Position numbers and translations under genes: made by a program. Shown here one piece after another: positions 35,621 through 44,823 of a stretch of DNA of 64,000 bases (positions are counted from its first letter, which is position 1; the number at the start of each line of letters is the position of its first letter). The DNA lies in assembly GCA_017620475.1 (NCBI GenBank), contig JAFZQI010000039.1, positions 62,001-126,000 of the forward strand, given 5' to 3'. Source of the stretch: Clostridiales bacterium (GTDB lineage Bacteria; Bacillota; Clostridia; Saccharofermentanales; Saccharofermentanaceae). The notes below the pieces were generated by a model that was not told the origin of the DNA, made no database searches, and saw only the letters and a program-made list of their open reading frames with translations.

Positions 35621-36334
35621 TCAGTGCACGATGATCTGCTTGGATCCGCAGTACGGGCAGTATGTCTCGGTGCGGGAGGTGTTGATCTCCAGATCGGCAC
35701 CGCAGGCGGAACACTTGAGATTCACGACGCGGGCCTTGCCGGCGAACTGCTCGTTCATGTTGCCTCCAGGGAAACCCTGCTTGCCGTAAATATAGTTCTG
35801 GAAGACCGACATGGCCTTTCTCTCGTTCTCCGTAACTCCATCGGTAAGCTCCGCGATGCGCTGCGCATCCGCAAGAAGCAGGTTCAGGGTGTTCACATCG
35901 AGTCTGTCGAGATACTTCTCAACGTTCATGAAGTTCATGGAACGGTCTGATACGATGGCCTGAAGCTCGTTGCGGAAAGATGAAGAAGCATTGGGGTTAT
36001 TCATGAGGCTGCTGCACATATAGTCCAGATCCATCTGCTCTTCCGGGGAGATGTTTCCGTCGGACTTGGCGATGTAATAGCAAAGGGCGATACGCGCCAG
36101 GGCAATATTCGCCACGCCGTTTCCGTTCTGCGCATTGCTGTATCCGGATTGCGAAGCGTACCCCTGTGCCGGCATGTAGTTTCCGGCCGGGGCCGGACGA
36201 TGAACCTGATTTCCGCTGATGAGTTCCGATACAAGTGCGGCACCGGCACCGAAAGCCGCTGCACGTCCCAGACCACCGACTAATCCGCCGGTCAGGTCAC
36301 GGGTAACTGAACGCATTAACATTCTGCCTAACAT
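35621..36334 (-). CDS. TerB-like protein with C-terminal zinc ribbon
   Basis: 237 residues. The N terminus is Gly/Ala-rich (GGLVGGLGRAAAFGAGAALV) and may touch the membrane. Residues 75-190 look like a TerB/DjlA-type helical domain (LARIALCYYIAKSDGNISPEEQMDL and GVTENERKAMSVFQ, each with the acidic D-G-x-I/V-x-x-x-E turn). The C terminus is a zinc ribbon (CSACG, CPYCG). The ATG at 36334 has AAAGGAG upstream; an extension to 36400 has no support. TerB proteins occur in membrane-stress systems; the function here is unknown. Confidence 0.78.
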   Translation of the reverse strand: MLGRMLMRSVTRDLTGGLVGGLGRAAAFGAGAALVSELISGNQVHRPAPAGNYMPAQGYASQSGYSNAQNGNGVANIALARIALCYYIAKSDGNISPEEQMDLDYMCSSLMNNPNASSSFRNELQAIVSDRSMNFMNVEKYLDRLDVNTLNLLLADAQRIAELTDGVTENERKAMSVFQNYIYGKQGFPGGNMNEQFAGKARVVNLKCSACGADLEINTSRTETYCPYCGSKQIIVH

Positions 36335-36582
36335 AGTTGTCTCCTTTATCGGCAGGATCCGGAAGGATCCGCGCCGTTTCATATTCGAATTCATTATCAT
36401 GATGTGTTTTTGATCAATGTATTTACATTATAGAGCATTTGCAGGAAACGAAGAAGTGATTTCCGTCACAAATAATGATATCTATTTTTCGCAAGGGGCA
36501 AATTATCCCGGCCGGGACCTGATTTTCTGCGATGTGATACAATGCATGTGGGGATGACTATAATACCGGAGAGGGAATAACG

Positions 36583-37929
36583 ATGAGTGAAGAAAAAAGA
36601 CGTAGACTTTTTCGCAGGGTATTGATCCTGTCCGGCGTGATCCTTGCAGCTATATTTACCTGTATCGTGGTATTTTCCTCGTTATCAGCCAGGGATAAAA
36701 TGGTTTCCTCCATAGATACTTCCATGCAGCGGCGTGCCGAGAAGATCAAAGAACTCAACAACGCAAGAGCCGATGATTTTTCATCCTACATGTTTGCTGC
36801 TGTACTCAGCTATTATGACGAGGATGGATCATTTGCGGTTTTTTCCAGTCTGGCAAGTGACGAGCAGTATATAGTCAGTTTCCCCGTTGAAGAGGATCAA
36901 AATGGTGATCCGGACATGACGGTAGCTCTGGACAAAGAGGGGAACCCGGAAGTGACGGTAACTCTGGACAAGGATGGGAATCCGGAAGTAGAGATCAATC
37001 AAGTCAAGGTGGAAGGCGAGACTGGCGGGGATGACACATCCTTTTTAGCTAGAACGGAGAAGGCGCCGGCGTATGGAACTCCGGTGTCGTTTATCACGGA
37101 TTTAGACGAACCCCGCTTCCTAACCGACTACTCAAAAGTGACGTATTACGATGACGATGGTGAAGGAGTCTTCGACCTTTGGGCGGCCAGCATAGTGGAT
37201 TTCGACGGAGACACGATCTCAGCGGTGGGAGACCGGTTCTTTATTGCCCCGGGCGGGCTTTTTTACTCAGAACAAATAGAAGTGGAGTATTATGATTCGC
37301 TCATTATCGAATACAATGCGTTAAATCATGAAAGTGCGACGAATACACAGTTGTTTTCAGCGGGCAAAGAGATCATGGATTCCGGCAGGACATCCGGCTG
37401 GGAAGACGATTACCGGTTCTACTGTTTCTCCGAGGACATCTACGCAAAGGTCGATAAGGAGAACTACGTTGACTATGCATATGCTTTGGATCCGGAGTCT
37501 TATGGTGAGAATCTTTCATCAGCATACAGCAAGACCCTGGAGGATAACGGGTACAGCCTTTACACGGTCCGAAGTGTTTTCTTCTATGACGCTTCAGGTG
37601 AAATGAGTCTCCTTCGCAAGCATATCCTTTGGAATTCTATGGCCGCGCTTTTGTGCGTGGCGCTGATGCTGGCCATTTTGGCCGGGCTTCTTTACCCGCT
37701 TATCCGCAGTGAAGAGGAAAAAAACGATACAGATGAGGAGAAGCCACAGGAGTTTCTTTCTGAGGAAATGGCGAATGAATTTCTTGCCGGCGTGAACCGG
37801 ACGGAAGAGTCCATGGGACCGAACGGCTATCTGGACGAATTACGGGAAATTGTTCACCGTCATATGCAGAAGAATTCTGATCAGCAGGCAAAGGAAGAAT
37901 CCGATCCGGAAGCAGACCCTAAAGAATAA
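36583..37929 (+). CDS. Two-TM receptor-like protein, family member 1
   Basis: 448 residues, uncharacterised. A basic N terminus (RRRLFRRV), TM1 at about 12-34, an outside domain of about 310 residues, TM2 at about 348-372, and an acidic cytoplasmic tail. It shares with the genes at 49351 and 50670 the block after TM1 (SSxxxRDKMxxSIDTSMQRRAEKIKELN), an outside motif SGWEDDYRFYCFSED, the segment FFYDASGEMS before TM2, and the tail ESMGPNGYLDELR. Two in-frame 36-bp repeats (36916-36987; TVALDKEGNPEV, TVTLDKDGNPEV) expand the outside domain. GAGAGGG precedes the ATG. A sensor or adaptor role is inferred from topology only. Confidence 0.7.
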   Translation: MSEEKRRRLFRRVLILSGVILAAIFTCIVVFSSLSARDKMVSSIDTSMQRRAEKIKELNNARADDFSSYMFAAVLSYYDEDGSFAVFSSLASDEQYIVSFPVEEDQNGDPDMTVALDKEGNPEVTVTLDKDGNPEVEINQVKVEGETGGDDTSFLARTEKAPAYGTPVSFITDLDEPRFLTDYSKVTYYDDDGEGVFDLWAASIVDFDGDTISAVGDRFFIAPGGLFYSEQIEVEYYDSLIIEYNALNHESATNTQLFSAGKEIMDSGRTSGWEDDYRFYCFSEDIYAKVDKENYVDYAYALDPESYGENLSSAYSKTLEDNGYSLYTVRSVFFYDASGEMSLLRKHILWNSMAALLCVALMLAILAGLLYPLIRSEEEKNDTDEEKPQEFLSEEMANEFLAGVNRTEESMGPNGYLDELREIVHRHMQKNSDQQAKEESDPEADPKE

Positions 37930-37935
37930 AGGGAC

Positions 37936-39126
37936 TTACGTTTCGTCTTTCTGCTTTTTCTTTTTCCCGATCATAAAGCGCCTGGAAACGCCGGCGGCGA
38001 TCTTCATGTAGAACGGCGCGATTGCACGGTTGGCTTCCTTCAGTTTCTCGCGGATCGGAATATTCTGCGGACAGTGGGTCTCGCACTTGCCGCAGCCGAC
38101 GCAGCGTGAAGCATCTGCAGGCTCAAGGCGAAGCGCGATCGTCTGATAGTACTCTTTTCTGCCGGTGAGTTTGTTTTCGGAATACATATGGTTATAGCAG
38201 GAGAAGATGCCGGGGATATCCACGCCTCTGGGGCAGGGAAGACAGTATTTACAGCCGGTACAGCCGACTTTCGTATTCTCGTTGATATAGGCCCGGATCC
38301 GGTCGATCATTTCATTTTCCTCCGCGCCAAAAGAACCGGGAACAGAAGTGTCGGCAATCCTTGCGTTCTCTTCGATCATGGGGATCGAATTCATACCCGA
38401 AAGCACGCAGGTGATCTCTTTCTGGTTCCAAAGCCACCGGAAGGCCCATTCGGCCGGTGACCAGCCGTGCGGATCGGAAGCGATCTCTTTCTTTGCTTTC
38501 TCGGGGAGCAGATCGACCAGCTTTCCGCCACGGAGAGGTTCCATGATGAATACCGGTACGCCTTTTTCGTATGCGGCACGGATGCCGTCACGTCCGGCCT
38601 GGGAATTCTCGTCCATGTAGTTATACTGCACCAGGCTCAGTTCCCAATCGTAGGCGTGAAGGATCTTAAGGTACATTTCCGTATTTCCGTGGAAAGAAAA
38701 GCCCACATGACGGATCTTTCCCTCCTTCTTTTTCTCCTCGATCCAGTCGCGGACCGCCATGGACTCGAGTTTTTCCCACTGGGCGATATCCGTCATGTGA
38801 TGGAACAGATAGTAATCCAGATAGTCCGTGCGAAGCCGTTTCAGCTCTTCATCGAGATACTTATCGAGATCTTCACGCTTTTTTACGAGGTACTGGGGAA
38901 GCTTCGTGGTCAGCGTGATCTTAGAACGAAGATCGTGCTTTTCGATGATCTTGCCCAGGGTTTCTTCGCTTCCGGGATAAATATACGCGGTATCCAGATA
39001 GGTGATCCCCAGCTCGATCGCACGAAGGATCTGTTCTTCCGCTTTTTCAAAATCAATGCTCCTGCCCTTGGTGGCAAAGCGCATGCATCCGAACCCTAAT
39101 ATCGGAAAATCGTTTCTCTTCTGCAT
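37936..39126 (-). CDS. Aldo/keto reductase with C-terminal [4Fe-4S] domain
   Basis: 396 residues. The AKR barrel (about 1-270) has LGFGCMRFA, DTAYIYPGSEETLG with the catalytic Asp and Tyr, the Lys in TTKLP and the His in FHH. The C-terminal part holds two cysteine groups, CTGCKYCLPCPRGVDIP and CVGCGKCETHCPQNIPI, typical of the Fe-S 'YccK/Mvim-like' AKRs of anaerobes. The ATG at 39126 has AGGAGG at ideal spacing; the TTG six codons upstream does not. It ends 6 bases from the convergent receptor-like gene. It may be co-transcribed with patatin (65 bases). Confidence 0.9.
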   Translation of the reverse strand: MQKRNDFPILGFGCMRFATKGRSIDFEKAEEQILRAIELGITYLDTAYIYPGSEETLGKIIEKHDLRSKITLTTKLPQYLVKKREDLDKYLDEELKRLRTDYLDYYLFHHMTDIAQWEKLESMAVRDWIEEKKKEGKIRHVGFSFHGNTEMYLKILHAYDWELSLVQYNYMDENSQAGRDGIRAAYEKGVPVFIMEPLRGGKLVDLLPEKAKKEIASDPHGWSPAEWAFRWLWNQKEITCVLSGMNSIPMIEENARIADTSVPGSFGAEENEMIDRIRAYINENTKVGCTGCKYCLPCPRGVDIPGIFSCYNHMYSENKLTGRKEYYQTIALRLEPADASRCVGCGKCETHCPQNIPIREKLKEANRAIAPFYMKIAAGVSRRFMIGKKKKQKDET

Positions 39127-39191
39127 AAGGACCTCCTTCTCCAACTGTCCCTGTGGCGGTAATGATTTTTCGGTTCTATTCTTCTTCGGTT

Positions 39192-40058
39192 TTATTCTTC
39201 CGTGCCGTTGAGGAACTTTCGGATCTCCGGAAGTGCTTTTCGAGCCTGATCACGACCGATCTGATATACCCGTTCCAGCTCCCCGGGATCATCTTCCGTT
39301 CTTCCGATCCCGAGATCGCAGGGCGGCCGGATCACGAGGGATTCGCCGTTTCGTTCCTTCTCATTTATCAGCTGCATCTGATGGTTATACATCTCGTGAC
39401 GGTGCGCCATGCCCCGTGCGATCGCCGGATATTTCCGAAGAAGCAGGTTCATCATGGAAGAACCGCGGCTTTTCTTCTTCATATATCCCTTGGGCTGCGT
39501 AAGCACGATGACATTTCTTTTATATCCGATACTCTCCATATAGGCAAAAGGAACGGCATCGGCGATCCCTCCGTCGAGGAGCCGGTATCCGTCTACTTTC
39601 ACGACCGATGATAGGATCGGCATGGAGGCAGAGGCCTGCATCCAGAGCATGTCGGTCTTCTGACCGTCGGAACAGAGGTGGTAGCGGGCTTCTCCGGTAT
39701 CGACGTCCGTGGCGACCACATAGAAAGCCAGGGGATTCTCTTTAAAGGCCTCCCGATCGAAAAGGTCCAGTTCGTCGGGGAGGGTTTCGTAGCAGAATTT
39801 CGCGCCGAAGTAGTCACCGGTCTTTAAAAGGGAACGGAAACTGCCGTAACGTGGATCTTTTCCGTAGGTTTTATTGTAACGGATCGGACGGCCGATCTGT
39901 CGCGATTTGAAATTGCAGCCGAAAACGGCACCGGCGGAAACACCGGCCGCGCCGTCAAAGCGGATATCGTTTTCCATCAGGATGTCGATGACGCCGCAGG
40001 TGAACACCCCGCGCATGGCGCCGCCTTCCATGATCAGTCCGGTGAGAGGCCGTTGCAT
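39192..40058 (-). CDS. Patatin-like phospholipase
   Basis: 288 residues, the length of the short bacterial RssA/YjjU-type patatins. MEGGAMRGVFTCGV is the oxyanion loop, AAGVSAGAV holds the nucleophile Ser, and LLDGGIADAVP supplies the catalytic Asp. It should hydrolyse acyl esters of lipids. AAGGAG before the ATG overlaps the stop of the S24/S26 peptidase gene, leaving 4 bases between them, so the two are translationally linked. One copy of the over-represented 10-mer lies inside (39232). Confidence 0.9.
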   Translation of the reverse strand: MQRPLTGLIMEGGAMRGVFTCGVIDILMENDIRFDGAAGVSAGAVFGCNFKSRQIGRPIRYNKTYGKDPRYGSFRSLLKTGDYFGAKFCYETLPDELDLFDREAFKENPLAFYVVATDVDTGEARYHLCSDGQKTDMLWMQASASMPILSSVVKVDGYRLLDGGIADAVPFAYMESIGYKRNVIVLTQPKGYMKKKSRGSSMMNLLLRKYPAIARGMAHRHEMYNHQMQLINEKERNGESLVIRPPCDLGIGRTEDDPGELERVYQIGRDQARKALPEIRKFLNGTEE

Positions 40059-40062
40059 ATGG

Positions 40063-40518
40063 TTACTCCTTATTTCCTTTGATCTTTCTGCGAAGGCGCC
40101 GGAAAAAAGAGCGGCTCCGTTCACGCAAGTAGATCAGGGGTCTTCGGATGAAGAAAAAGTCTGTCCAGATATGGGTATAGATCCGGTAACCGAGGTGATC
40201 CATCTCGTACCATTTGCCGTTTCTGTAGAAGCGGACGGCGATGCCCATGACACGGTCTTTGGGCACATATTCTTTCTGCCAGCAGTTATCTCCGACAATG
40301 ATGTAATCCTTGTCCCGCACGTGAAGAACTCGATGGATCACGCCCTGTTCCTGTCCGCGGGTATACATCACCACATCGTACCTTCGGGCGGTATGATCCA
40401 GCTTGTGGATCTCGACGATGCCTTCCTTGTTACGGATCATCGGCCACATGCTTACCCCGCGCGGTACGCTGAAGTATTTGCCGTTCTTTTCGAGTTCTTC
40501 GATCTGTGCTCTTCCCAT
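40063..40518 (-). CDS. S24/S26-family serine peptidase (signal peptidase-like)
   Basis: 151 residues from the ATG at 40518. PRGVSMWPMI carries the nucleophile Ser (SMxP), RRYDVVMYTR follows, and VIHRVLHVRDKDYIIVGDNC places a His where the Lys general base would be in bacterial type, so it is closer to the Ser-His (SipW/archaeal-like) variety. There is no clear N-terminal TM anchor, but a basic C terminus with aromatic residues (YTHIWTDFFFIRRP) may bind the membrane. No good ribosome site; a TTG at 40554 is the alternative start. It is directly upstream of patatin. Confidence 0.78.
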   Translation of the reverse strand: MGRAQIEELEKNGKYFSVPRGVSMWPMIRNKEGIVEIHKLDHTARRYDVVMYTRGQEQGVIHRVLHVRDKDYIIVGDNCWQKEYVPKDRVMGIAVRFYRNGKWYEMDHLGYRIYTHIWTDFFFIRRPLIYLRERSRSFFRRLRRKIKGNKE

Positions 40519-40622
40519 AAAGTGAATTATATAAATATTCGGGAAGAGAGGCAAGCAGGCAGAAGGCTACAGGGAAGGAAAAGAAGCGGATACACAGTTC
40601 TTTTGCAAAGGAAAAAGCGGTA

Positions 40623-40651
40623 TTGACGCGGTTCATTTGAGATGGTATAAG
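40623..40651 (+). promoter_or_regulatory. Promoter of the second CapA gene
   Basis: TTGACG (40623-40628), 17-bp spacer, TATAAG (40646-40651), 36 bases before the GTG start at 40687. Confidence 0.78.
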
Positions 40652-40686
40652 TAAAAAATACGTGAGAGATCAGGAGGGGATAAGCG

Positions 40687-41871
40687 GTGAGAAAGTGGGC
40701 AGGATGGATCAGTTTGCTGCTTCTTTTTTCCTTCTCGGTCAAGGCAGTCGTGGCGCGGGATGACATCACGGACGACGCATCCTATTGCACGCTGATCGCT
40801 GTCGGCGACAACCTTTTCCATGAAAAAGTCATCAACTCCGGTAAGCAGGACGACGGCACACTTAACTACGATGCCGTCTATGAACATGTCCGGGATTATA
40901 TACAGCAGGCGGATATCCGCGTGATCAATCAGGAAGTCATCCTGACCGGTGATTCCTCCAAGTGGGGCGGTTTCCCGTCATTTGCCAGTCCGCTCGAAGT
41001 GGGCGAAGCGGTGGTGCGGGCCGGCTTTAACGTGGTGACCCACGCGACCAATCACAGCTGGGATCGGGGAAGACAGGGCGCCGAGGATACTATCGCGTTC
41101 TGGAAAAGCCAGGATGGCGTGATCCTGACCGGTATGTATGACTGCCAGGAGGACTACGACAGCATCGTGGTCGGCGAATATAACGGCATCAAAGTGGCTT
41201 TCCTTAATTACACGTACGGCCTTAACGGAAGTACGCTTCCGTCGGATGCGAAATTCATGGTCAAGCTTCTGGATATGGATCTGGTGATCTCGGATATTCA
41301 GAAAGCCAGGGAAGTGGCGGATATCGTCATCGTTTTCCCGCATTGGGGGGAAGAGTACAAGACCGAGCCAAACGCTAATCAGAAGCAGATGGCCCAGCAG
41401 ATGGCAGATGCCGGAGCGGATCTGATCATCGGGTGCCATCCCCATGTGGTACAGCCTTTGGAGAACATCGTGTCCAAGGACGGCAGAAATGTTCCGTGTT
41501 TTTATTCGATCGGCAATTTCGTGGCCAATATGATCCGCGATTATAAGTGCGTGGAAGCCATGGCAAAGGTCGTGATCCGAAAAGATGGTGATACTGCGCA
41601 GATCGTGTCTGCGGAAGCGGTCCCGATGGTGAACTTTATGAATCCGGATACAACGTTGTATACTGTATATATGGCGGAGGATTATACGGAAGAGGTCGCC
41701 TCGCAGCATGCCAACAGCGATGTGACGCCCCGGAATGTCCATAACATCTGGAGTGGGATCGTTAAGCACGGAGACCTCCTTCTTTATGACGGAACCGCGA
41801 TCTGCGGAAAGGGCGGAAGGTTCGGCTATTCGGTATCGGGTGTCCTCGAACCGCCTCCGATCGAAGGGTAG
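40687..41871 (+). CDS. CapA-family protein (metallophosphatase fold)
   Basis: 394 residues, GTG start with AGGAGGGG upstream. A Sec signal peptide (MRKWAGWISLLLLFSFSVKAVVA) directs it outside. The CapA domain shows AVGDNLFHEK, VINQEVILTG, VVTHATNHSWDRG, VFPHWGEEY, IIGCHPHVVQPLE and FYSIGNFVAN, the full set of family motifs. It is related to the lipoprotein at 5207, but lacks the lipobox and Pro-rich linker. There are no other capsule genes nearby, so the role in polymer handling is inferred from family only. Confidence 0.88.
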   Translation: MRKWAGWISLLLLFSFSVKAVVARDDITDDASYCTLIAVGDNLFHEKVINSGKQDDGTLNYDAVYEHVRDYIQQADIRVINQEVILTGDSSKWGGFPSFASPLEVGEAVVRAGFNVVTHATNHSWDRGRQGAEDTIAFWKSQDGVILTGMYDCQEDYDSIVVGEYNGIKVAFLNYTYGLNGSTLPSDAKFMVKLLDMDLVISDIQKAREVADIVIVFPHWGEEYKTEPNANQKQMAQQMADAGADLIIGCHPHVVQPLENIVSKDGRNVPCFYSIGNFVANMIRDYKCVEAMAKVVIRKDGDTAQIVSAEAVPMVNFMNPDTTLYTVYMAEDYTEEVASQHANSDVTPRNVHNIWSGIVKHGDLLLYDGTAICGKGGRFGYSVSGVLEPPPIEG

Positions 41872-41964
41872 ACGTTCTTCCCGGTTCGGCCCGGCGAATG
41901 AGTTCGTATATCCTCTTTCCGGCCCGGAGAATAAGCGCGTACATCAGGACAGGGGGAACAACGG

Positions 41965-43278
41965 GTGCAAGTGCTTTTCGACACGAACAATAAAAAACCG
42001 AAGGTGTGGAATATCCTAATCCTTTCAGTCGTAGTGGCCGCGGTCATCGGGATCCTGGCGCTGTGTGTGGGCGGAAGGACGGCGGATATTGCCGTCAGCG
42101 TGATCTTCGACCTGTACTTTGCCGCCGTGATCGTCCTTTTGCTCGATGCATTTGTGAAACAGCTCCGGTACAACCCCTATTCATACAACACCATTTATTA
42201 CATGGGATTTGCCCTGTTTTTAGTGTCCGTTCTGATCATCGGGTGCATGCATACCGTGCGATTGGTGCGTTCCGTGGACGGCATGGGTGCGAAGGATCTG
42301 ATCCCGGTACTTCAGAGGTCCGCGCAGACCTACCTTCTTTTTACCTTCCCGTTTATCCTGGTATTTTCGATCGGGCTTGCGATCTCCAATATTTCCCTGA
42401 TCCGCCACGAGGGCCGGCGTCTTGTCAATGTACTTGGAATCGTTCTGGCCTTTCTTCTTGTTGGCGGGGAGATCCTGCTGACCGTTCTTTCCCGGCTTGA
42501 ACCGGAAAACCTGCGTGTGGCGGCCCTTTGTACGGCTTTCGTCAACCTCTTTTCCGCCGTTTATCTCTATTTCGAATGCATGCTGATCGGCACCATCATT
42601 GCCAATATCATCGTGGTCCGCTATGAGCCCGAAAAGGATAAGGATTACATCGTTATTCTGGGCTGCGGGCTTCGTAAGGACGGCACGCCGACGCCGCTTC
42701 TTCAGGGGCGGATCGACCGGGCACTTCGGTTTCGGGAGGCCCAGCTTTCTTCTACGGCAAAAGAACTGTTTTTCGTGGTTTCCGGTGGTCAGGGGAGCGA
42801 CGAGGTCATTTCCGAGAGCGCTTCGATGAAGCGGTACCTTCTGGAAAAGGGAATTCCGGAGGAAAGGATCATCGAAGAAGACGCATCAACTACTACATAC
42901 GAAAATATGGAGTTTTCGAAGGAAAAGATCCTGGAATACTGGAAAAAGGGGAAGGCTGTGCTTTCGTGCGCGAAAAAAGAGGAAGAAGACTTTACCGCGA
43001 AAAGAAAAGAGGGAGAAGCCTTTATCACGGAGAAAAATGCCGTCCCGGGCAAAGTGCTTTTCGCGACGACGAATTATCATGTGTTCCGAGCGGGATTGAT
43101 GGCGCGGCGTGTGAAGATCCGCGCCCAGGGCATCGGGGCCAAAACGAAGTGGTATTTCTGGCCGAATGCGGCCGTGCGCGAGTTTGTCGGGCTGCTTACG
43201 GAGCATCGCGTAAAGCAGGTGCTGATCTTCGGAGGAATCATTGTGATCTATACGATCCTGGCCATTGCGGCGATGTGA
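41965..43278 (+). CDS. DUF218/YdcF-like membrane protein with an insertion
   Basis: 437 residues, GTG start behind AGGGGGAA. About seven TM helices (residues 12-225) precede a DUF218 domain: DYIVILGCGLRKDGTPTPLLQGRIDRAL, FVVSGGQGSDEVISESASMKRYL, EDASTTTYENMEFS and LFATTNYHVFRAGLMARR. An unusual lysine/glutamate-rich stretch (about residues 325-362, AKKEEEDFTAKRKEGE) interrupts the domain before the last motif, and one TM helix closes the protein. SanA/YdcF proteins are linked to envelope integrity. Two copies of the 10-mer lie in this gene, one at the start codon and one at the end of the insertion. Confidence 0.82.
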   Translation: MQVLFDTNNKKPKVWNILILSVVVAAVIGILALCVGGRTADIAVSVIFDLYFAAVIVLLLDAFVKQLRYNPYSYNTIYYMGFALFLVSVLIIGCMHTVRLVRSVDGMGAKDLIPVLQRSAQTYLLFTFPFILVFSIGLAISNISLIRHEGRRLVNVLGIVLAFLLVGGEILLTVLSRLEPENLRVAALCTAFVNLFSAVYLYFECMLIGTIIANIIVVRYEPEKDKDYIVILGCGLRKDGTPTPLLQGRIDRALRFREAQLSSTAKELFFVVSGGQGSDEVISESASMKRYLLEKGIPEERIIEEDASTTTYENMEFSKEKILEYWKKGKAVLSCAKKEEEDFTAKRKEGEAFITEKNAVPGKVLFATTNYHVFRAGLMARRVKIRAQGIGAKTKWYFWPNAAVREFVGLLTEHRVKQVLIFGGIIVIYTILAIAAM

Positions 43279-43382
43279 GTTCTGTCCAGATATTTGGACA
43301 ATTGATGGTATATCATTAGGCCATAGTGAAAGAAGAATCGTGGGAAAACTTAGATCCAATTTCAGTATGGAGGTATGATACC

Positions 43383-43898
43383 ATGAAGAACGCGAAAGAT
43401 GCAAAGAAACTGATGACCCTGAGTGATTACAAGAACGTGCAGGACATTGCCGTGTCCTCACTGGAAGTCCTTCTGGATTCGATGGTGACTTCGGACGATG
43501 AAGAGGAGCTCCATGGCCTGATCATGGATGTGGTCAATCTCGTGACCAGAAAGATCGGAGAACTGCTCTTTGGTTCCGAACAGGATATCTGTGTGGAAGA
43601 AGAGGATGAGTTCGGCTACGAGGAATTCGACGGCGATTATGAGTATGACGCGTCCAGGGATGAATTCGATTATGACGAGATCGACGGGGATTACGAGTAC
43701 AGGGAGATCGTTGACGAACTCGACTACGATGAGATCGATGGGGACTATGAGTATTCCGGTCCGATGGATGATGAAGACGAGGAGGATCTTGCCGAGGAGC
43801 TCACCGACGGGTTCGCGCCGGACTTCCGTGAGCCGTTCATCATTATTGACGAACGGGAGGAACGAGACGATAATCAGGATCAGAATAAGATCGCATGA
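43383..43898 (+). CDS. Acidic repeat protein
   Basis: 171 residues, not recognised. The N-terminal 75 residues look helical (SDYKNVQDIAVSSLEVLLDSMV, HGLIMDVVNLVTRKIGELLFG). Then come three 18-residue repeats of the type DEFDYDEIDGDYEY (DNA 43605-43766, 54-bp units) and an acidic tail; there is no TM segment. Net charge is very negative. The ATG at 43383 has GGAGGT at 8 bases. The DGDYEYDE spacing recalls Ca2+-binding acidic repeats, which is only an inference. A small hairpin (TGTCCA/TGGACA, 43283-43300) lies in its leader. Confidence 0.65.
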   Translation: MKNAKDAKKLMTLSDYKNVQDIAVSSLEVLLDSMVTSDDEEELHGLIMDVVNLVTRKIGELLFGSEQDICVEEEDEFGYEEFDGDYEYDASRDEFDYDEIDGDYEYREIVDELDYDEIDGDYEYSGPMDDEDEEDLAEELTDGFAPDFREPFIIIDEREERDDNQDQNKIA

Positions 43899-43939
43899 GC
43901 GTGCGTGGTGGAACCGGACCGATCCGGTGAAGGAGTAGT

Positions 43940-44629
43940 ATGCTGTCGGAAGATAAGGGGATCAACCGGAAGACGTTTGTGGACGACTATGTCGTTTTCG
44001 ACCTGGAGACGACCGGGCTTTCGAATGTGAAAGACCATGTGGTGGAGATCTCGGCGCTGAAGGTGAGAAATCACGAAGTGGTGGATGAGTTTTCTTTCCT
44101 GGTGAATCCGGAATGCCACATCTCCGCGGCGGCATCCTCCGTAAACGGGATCACGGATGAGATGGTCGAGGAATGTCCGACCTTTGAGAGCGTACTTCGG
44201 AATTTCGATGCGTTTGCCGGAGATCACGTTCTCGTCGGGCAGAATATCGCCAGGTTCGACCTTCCGTTTCTCTACCGCGACGCCTCCCGATACTGGGGAA
44301 TGACCATCGGGAATGATTTCGTGGATACGCTTCAGATCGCCAGGATCTGTCTTCCGATCCTGAATACGTATAGCCTCGGTGCGCTGGCCGGTTACTACGG
44401 CATTGATACGGCCGGTGCCCACCGTGCGCTTGCGGATTGCTACATGACGCATAAGGTGTTTGAGAAACTTCGTGAGGAGGCGGATTTCCGAAAGACGGAC
44501 GGTTCCCTGAAGATCTGCCCGAAATGCGGAAGCCTCATGGTCTCGAGGAAAGGTCCGTACGGTGAATTCTGGGGATGCTGCAGGTACCCGGACTGCAGTT
44601 TCAAAGAGAATATCCGCTGGAACCGCTAA
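43940..44629 (+). CDS. DEDDh 3'-5' exonuclease with C-terminal topoisomerase-type zinc finger
   Basis: 229 residues. The DnaQ/PolC-epsilon type domain has FDLETTGL (Exo I, DxE), VGQNIARFDLPFL (Exo II, Asp) and GAHRALADCYMT (Exo III, HxxxxD). The last 45 residues are a zinc finger of the topoisomerase IA kind: CPKCG at about residue 193, then C-C-R-Y-P-D-C. This pairing suggests a nuclease recruited to single-stranded DNA, for trimming in repair. AAGGAG lies before the ATG. It sits 42 bases after the acidic protein gene and upstream of the carA promoter. Confidence 0.85.
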   Translation: MLSEDKGINRKTFVDDYVVFDLETTGLSNVKDHVVEISALKVRNHEVVDEFSFLVNPECHISAAASSVNGITDEMVEECPTFESVLRNFDAFAGDHVLVGQNIARFDLPFLYRDASRYWGMTIGNDFVDTLQIARICLPILNTYSLGALAGYYGIDTAGAHRALADCYMTHKVFEKLREEADFRKTDGSLKICPKCGSLMVSRKGPYGEFWGCCRYPDCSFKENIRWNR

Positions 44630-44771
44630 GACCTCGTCACAGACAGAAGAAGCGCCATGAACTGCTCTTGAACAGACAGGAGATGCTCCGTAACCGCCCG
44701 TGATCTGCATATAAAGACAGAAACGAAAATAATGTCGGCAAAAAACGATAAAGAATTGATACGAACTTTAA

Positions 44772-44800
44772 TTGACATGCTATAGGACTATTGCTACAAT
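44772..44800 (+). promoter_or_regulatory. carAB promoter
   Basis: TTGACA (44772-44777), 17-bp spacer, TACAAT (44795-44800). Transcription should start near 44807, about 74 bases before the carA ATG. Confidence 0.85.
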
Positions 44801-44823
44801 TTCTCCAAATGATATGGAACAAG

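Noticed and set aside
36559..36564. TATAAT before receptor-like gene 1 as its promoter
   Set aside because: The start of transcription would fall inside the ribosome site, only about 12 bases before the ATG, and the -35 is poor.
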